DNA of 64,000 nt, taken from the NCBI RefSeq assembly GCF_021397715.1, contig NZ_CP090207.1:2542001-2606000 (forward strand), written 5' to 3'. The DNA comes from Pantoea agglomerans. Its GTDB lineage: Bacteria; Pseudomonadota; Gammaproteobacteria; Enterobacterales; Enterobacteriaceae. Under the pieces are notes generated by a model. The model was given only the letters and a program-made list of their open reading frames with translations. It was not told where the DNA came from and did no database searches. Positions within the stretch are counted from its first letter, which is position 1. Each line of letters starts with the position of its first letter. Positions 60,128 through 64,000 of the stretch are shown in pieces. The position numbers and the translations under genes were made by a program.

Positions 60128-63100
60128 ATGTCCGAACAGACTCGCTATACCCTGCCCGTTAAATCCGGCGATCACCGTCAGCTCGGCCAGCTTATTGGCG
60201 CTGCGCACGCGGTGGAGTGTGCCAGCATTACCGAGCGACATGCCGGTCCGGTGTTAATGATTACGCCCGATACCCAAACCGCCCTGCGTCTGCTGGACGA
60301 GATCCGCCAGTTTACCGATCTGCCGGTGGCGCATCTTGCCGACTGGGAAACGCTGCCTTACGACAGTTTTTCACCGCATCAGGATATTATTTCCGCCCGT
60401 CTGTCGACGCTGTATGGATTGCCGGTAATGCAGCGCGGCATGCTGATTATGCCGGTCAATACCCTGATGCAGCGCGTCTGCCCGCACAGTTTCCTGCACG
60501 GCCATGCGCTGGTGATGAAACAGGGACAGAAACTGTCGCGCGATCGGCTGCGCGATCAGCTGGAGCAGGCGGGTTACCGTCATGTCGATCAGGTGATGGA
60601 GCATGGCGAATACGCCACGCGCGGTGCGCTGCTCGATCTCTTCCCGATGGGCAGCGACCAGCCCTACCGCATCGACTTTTTTGATGATGAGATCGACAGC
60701 CTGCGCCTGTTTGATGTCGACAGCCAGCGTACGCTGGAAGCGGTAGCGGAAATCAATCTGCTGCCTGCGCATGAGTTCCCCAGCGACAAGGCGGCGATTG
60801 AGCTGTTCCGCAGCCGCTGGCGCGAAATTTTTGATGTGCGCCGCGAGTCGGAGCACGTCTATCAGCAGGTCAGCAAAGGGACGCTGCCCGCCGGTATCGA
60901 ATACTGGCAGCCGCTGTTTTTTGAGCAGCCGCTGCCCAGCCTGTTCAGCTATCTGCCTGACAATACGCTGATTGTTAACTGCGGCGATCTGGAAGGGAGC
61001 GCGACCCGCTTCTGGCAGGATGCCGAAGCCCGCTATGAGAATCGCCGGGTCGATCCGATGCGTCCGCTGCTGGAACCCACCAACCTGTGGTTACGGCCTG
61101 ATGCGTTAATGGGCGAGCTGAAAAGCTGGCCGCGTATCCAGATGACCAATGAGCAGCTGCCCGCGAAAGCCGCCAACACCAATCTGGGTTACCAGCCTCT
61201 GCCCGACCTGACAGTACAGGCGCAGGCTAAAGCGCCGCTGGATCATCTGCGTCAGTTCATCGAAACCTTTAGCGGTGCGGTGGTGTTCTCGGTTGAGAGT
61301 GAAGGTCGTCGCGAAAGCCTGCAGGAGCTGCTGGCGCGCATTAAACTCCGTCCTCAGGCGGTCAAACGCTTCGATCAAACCGGCGAAGAACGGTTCAGCC
61401 TGATGATTGGCGCCAGCGAGCGCGGCTTTATTGATACGCAGGGCAACCGGGCGCTGATTTGTGAAAGCGACCTGCTGGGTGAGCGCGTCAGTCGCCGCCG
61501 CCAGGATACCCGCCGCACGATTAACCCGGACATTCTGATTCGTAACCTGGCCGAGCTGCATCCCGGCCAGCCGGTGGTCCATCTTGAACATGGCGTTGGC
61601 CGCTACATTGGCCTGACTACGCTGGAAGCGGGCGGCATTCAGGCTGAATACCTGATGCTCTCCTACGCCAACGACGCCAAACTCTATGTGCCGGTCTCCT
61701 CGCTGCATCTGATCAGCCGTTACGCTGGCGGTGCCGACGATAATGCGCCGCTGCATAAGCTCGGCAGCGATGCCTGGTCACGCGCCCGGCAGAAAGCGGC
61801 CGAAAAAGTCCGTGACGTGGCGGCAGAACTGCTGGATATCTACGCTCAGCGTGCCGCCAAAACCGGTTTTGCCTTTAAACATAATCGTGAACAGTACCAG
61901 CTGTTCTGCGAAAGTTTCCCGTTTGAGACTACGCCCGACCAGGCGCAGGCGATCAATGCGGTGCTCAGTGATATGTGCGAGCCGCTGGCAATGGACCGCC
62001 TGGTATGCGGTGACGTGGGCTTTGGTAAAACCGAAGTGGCAATGCGCGCCGCGTTTTTGGCGGTTGAGAACAATAAGCAGGTGGCGGTGCTGGTGCCGAC
62101 CACCCTGCTGGCGCAGCAGCACTACGATAATTTCCGCGATCGCTTCGCTAACTGGCCGGTGCGGATTGAAATGTTGTCGCGCTTTCGTACCGCCAAAGAG
62201 CAGGCCCAGGTGCTGGAGCAGGCCAGCGAGGGCAAGATCGATATTCTGATCGGTACCCATAAGCTGCTGATGAGCGATCTCAAATGGCGCGATCTCGGCC
62301 TGCTGATCGTCGATGAGGAGCACCGCTTTGGCGTGCGTCACAAAGAGCGGATTAAAGCGATGCGGGCCGATGTCGATATCCTGACCCTGACCGCAACGCC
62401 GATCCCGCGGACCCTGAATATGGCGATGAGCGGCATGCGCGATCTGTCGATCATTGCCACCCCGCCGGCGCGCCGTCTGGCGGTGAAGACCTTTGTGCGT
62501 GAGTTTGACGATCTGGTGATTCGTGAGGCGATCCTGCGCGAAATATTGCGCGGCGGGCAGGTCTACTACCTCTATAACGACGTCGAAAATATCGAGAAAG
62601 CGGCACAGCGCTTAACCGACCTGGTGCCGGAAGCGCGTGTCGCCATTGGTCACGGTCAGATGCGTGAACGCGACCTGGAACGGGTGATGAATGATTTCCA
62701 TCATCAACGGTTTAACGTGCTGGTGTGTACCACCATCATTGAGACCGGCATCGATATTCCAACCGCCAATACCATCATCATTGAGCGTGCGGATCACTTC
62801 GGTCTGGCGCAGTTGCATCAGCTACGGGGACGCGTCGGCCGATCGCATCATCAGGCCTACGCCTGGCTGCTGACGCCGCATCCTAAAGCGATGACGGCTG
62901 ATGCGCAGAAGCGGCTGGAAGCGATCGCGTCGCTGGAAGATCTGGGTGCCGGTTTTGCGCTGGCGACGCACGATCTGGAGATTCGCGGTGCCGGCGAGCT
63001 GTTGGGTGAGGAACAGAGCGGCCAGATGGAGACGCTGGGCTTTTCGCTCTATATGGAGCTGCTGGAAAATGCGGTGGATGCCCTGAAAGAGGGTCGCGAG

Positions 63101-63571
63101 CCGTCGCTTGAAGATCTCACCAGCAACCAGACCGAAGTCGAGCTGCGGATGCCCGCCCTGCTGCCGGAAGAGTTTATTCCGGATGTCAGTACGCGCCTCT
63201 CCCTCTATAAACGCATCGCCAGCGCGGAGAGTGAGGATGAATTGCAGGAGCTGAAGGTAGAGATGATCGACCGCTTTGGCCTGCTGCCCGATCCGGCACG
63301 CAACCTGCTGGACGTGGCAATTTTGCGGCTTAAAGCGCGGGCGGTGGGCGTACGCAAGATTGAAGCCAGCGACAAAGGTGGCTATTTCGATTTTGCGCCA
63401 GATAACAGCGTTGATCCGACCTGGCTGATTGGCCTGCTGCAGAAAGATCCTAAACAGTGGAAGCTGGAAGGTCCGACGCGCTTACGCTTTACCCGTGAAC
63501 TGTCGGAAAGGAAAGTCCGCATGGAATGGGTGCAGGGATTCGTATCACAACTGGCTGAAAATCGGGCCTAG
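60128..63571 (+). CDS. mfd: Transcription-repair coupling factor Mfd
   Basis: Releases RNA polymerase stalled at DNA damage and recruits UvrA. It is 1147 residues (E. coli 1148). Regions in order are the UvrB-homology domains (NMR from residue 1; THLADWETLPYDSFSPHQDI), the RNA-polymerase interaction domain (VVHLEHGVGRYIGLTTLEAGG), the RecG-like translocase with GDVGFGKTEVAMRAA (Walker A), DEEH and TATPIPRTLNM, and the C-terminal UvrA-binding and regulatory domain. I chose the ATG at 60128, matching MPEQYRYTLPV of E. coli; an upstream ATG at 60050 gives an implausible leader. It has its own terminator. Confidence 0.96.
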   Translation: MSEQTRYTLPVKSGDHRQLGQLIGAAHAVECASITERHAGPVLMITPDTQTALRLLDEIRQFTDLPVAHLADWETLPYDSFSPHQDIISARLSTLYGLPVMQRGMLIMPVNTLMQRVCPHSFLHGHALVMKQGQKLSRDRLRDQLEQAGYRHVDQVMEHGEYATRGALLDLFPMGSDQPYRIDFFDDEIDSLRLFDVDSQRTLEAVAEINLLPAHEFPSDKAAIELFRSRWREIFDVRRESEHVYQQVSKGTLPAGIEYWQPLFFEQPLPSLFSYLPDNTLIVNCGDLEGSATRFWQDAEARYENRRVDPMRPLLEPTNLWLRPDALMGELKSWPRIQMTNEQLPAKAANTNLGYQPLPDLTVQAQAKAPLDHLRQFIETFSGAVVFSVESEGRRESLQELLARIKLRPQAVKRFDQTGEERFSLMIGASERGFIDTQGNRALICESDLLGERVSRRRQDTRRTINPDILIRNLAELHPGQPVVHLEHGVGRYIGLTTLEAGGIQAEYLMLSYANDAKLYVPVSSLHLISRYAGGADDNAPLHKLGSDAWSRARQKAAEKVRDVAAELLDIYAQRAAKTGFAFKHNREQYQLFCESFPFETTPDQAQAINAVLSDMCEPLAMDRLVCGDVGFGKTEVAMRAAFLAVENNKQVAVLVPTTLLAQQHYDNFRDRFANWPVRIEMLSRFRTAKEQAQVLEQASEGKIDILIGTHKLLMSDLKWRDLGLLIVDEEHRFGVRHKERIKAMRADVDILTLTATPIPRTLNMAMSGMRDLSIIATPPARRLAVKTFVREFDDLVIREAILREILRGGQVYYLYNDVENIEKAAQRLTDLVPEARVAIGHGQMRERDLERVMNDFHHQRFNVLVCTTIIETGIDIPTANTIIIERADHFGLAQLHQLRGRVGRSHHQAYAWLLTPHPKAMTADAQKRLEAIASLEDLGAGFALATHDLEIRGAGELLGEEQSGQMETLGFSLYMELLENAVDALKEGREPSLEDLTSNQTEVELRMPALLPEEFIPDVSTRLSLYKRIASAESEDELQELKVEMIDRFGLLPDPARNLLDVAILRLKARAVGVRKIEASDKGGYFDFAPDNSVDPTWLIGLLQKDPKQWKLEGPTRLRFTRELSERKVRMEWVQGFVSQLAENRA

Positions 63572-63611
63572 CGCCCTTTCATTGCGGTGTTCGGCAAAGT
63601 GGAGTAAAAAC

Positions 63612-63643
63612 AAAAAGGCGCATCTCAGGATGCGCCTTTTCTT
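63612..63643. terminator. Terminator between mfd and ycfJ
   Basis: AAAAGGCGCA pairs with TGCGCCTTTT, the T-A pair extending inward, around an 8-nt loop (63613-63640). The A and T flanks suit both directions. Confidence 0.9.
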
Positions 63644-63688
63644 TACTACTGTGCTGTGTGGCCGCTAATGCGGCAAAGCTTTGCCCAA

Positions 63689-64000
63689 TTACGCCTGGTC
63701 GCTATTAAGAATCAGCTGACCATTGCGGTCCAGTGGGATACGTGTGCCAGGGTCATTTTCCATGCGGATTTTGCCCTGCTGGTCGCCTATTTTATAGGTC
63801 ACGTCATATCCCAGCATTTTCTCTTGTTTATCATATACCGTTTTGCAGCGCTGCTCGGTTGTGGTGTAGGTATCACGGTTCTGCATACCGGCCTGGACCT
63901 GATTACCGGCATAACCACCGGCAACGGCACCTGCCACCGTCGCTACATCTTTACCGCGACCGCCACCAAACTGATGACCTAATACTCCACCCGCTACTGC
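63689..64000 (-). CDS. ycfJ: YcfJ-family protein, 5' end outside the window
   Basis: The frame stays open to the window edge, giving the C-terminal 103 residues. It matches E. coli YcfJ (179 aa): a glycine-zipper segment (AVAGGVLGHQFGGGRGKDVATVAGAVAGGYAGNQ), then TYTTTEQRCKTVYDKQEKMLGYDVTYKIGDQQGKIRM and IPLDRNGQLIL. The glycine zipper belongs to the outer-membrane-associated SlyB/YcfJ group, whose role is unknown. It is convergent with mfd. Confidence 0.9.
   Translation of the reverse strand, partial: AVAGGVLGHQFGGGRGKDVATVAGAVAGGYAGNQVQAGMQNRDTYTTTEQRCKTVYDKQEKMLGYDVTYKIGDQQGKIRMENDPGTRIPLDRNGQLILNSDQA

Overview
The window looks like chromosomal DNA from a plant-associated member of the Enterobacterales, most likely Pantoea or a close relative in the Erwiniaceae. 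Many proteins can be aligned by eye with E. coli proteins (Icd, PurB, PhoP/PhoQ, PotABCD, LolCDE, Mfd, GhrA, YcdX, YcdY, LdcA, EmtA). Gene order follows E. coli in blocks, with lineage-specific DNA between the blocks. The core is GC-rich with short intergenic gaps. The AT-rich stretches sit upstream of the type VI secretion genes and at about 35.1-35.5 and 38.3-40.6 kb.

Layout. 0-2 kb: the edge of a type VI secretion cluster (tssB, partial tssC). 2.8-8.3 kb: accessory metabolism (aldehyde dehydrogenase, methyltransferase, glutamine amidotransferase, EamA exporter, CaiB-like CoA transferase). 8.3-10.6 kb: ycdY-ycdX-ghrA. 10.9-16.1 kb: periplasmic trehalase, an iron-regulated TonB-dependent receptor with a Fur box, ymgE, and the c-di-GMP flagellar brake ycgR behind a sigma-28 promoter. 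16.2-27.6 kb: a MscS-type channel and a ten-gene sugar locus lying between ycgR and emtA, which are close neighbours in E. coli. 27.7-34.5 kb: emtA, ldcA and small accessory genes, including a secreted Ppx/GppA-like protein. 34.5-40.6 kb: a structured 387-bp inverted-repeat element, two family-9 glycosyltransferases around a DUF1493 gene, a His-rich secreted peptide and an orphan gene. 40.6-64 kb: the conserved block icd, rluE, nudJ, mnmA, hflD, purB, phoPQ, roxA, pepT, potABCD, cobB, lolEDC, mfd, ycfJ. nagK, which lies between cobB and lolE in E. coli, is absent.

The most informative system is the sugar locus. One operon encodes a ribose-type ABC importer plus a DUF2291 lipoprotein. A second encodes a transketolase split into two subunits, an FGGY kinase and a fucose-isomerase-family enzyme. 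A divergent SorC-type regulator accompanies them. The two operons carry nearly the same operator-like palindrome (TGAATA-N2-TATTCA) just upstream of their first genes, so I infer one regulon. The gene content matches the published non-oxidative D-apiose route (isomerase, apulose kinase, split apulose-4-phosphate transketolase, RbsB-type importer). That would suit an organism living on plant cell walls, but the substrate is inferred from gene content only.

The strongest unexplained non-coding structure is the 34672-35058 element, bounded by perfect 27-bp inverted repeats and full of nested hairpins. No rRNA, tRNA, CRISPR array, complete insertion sequence or integrase was recognised.
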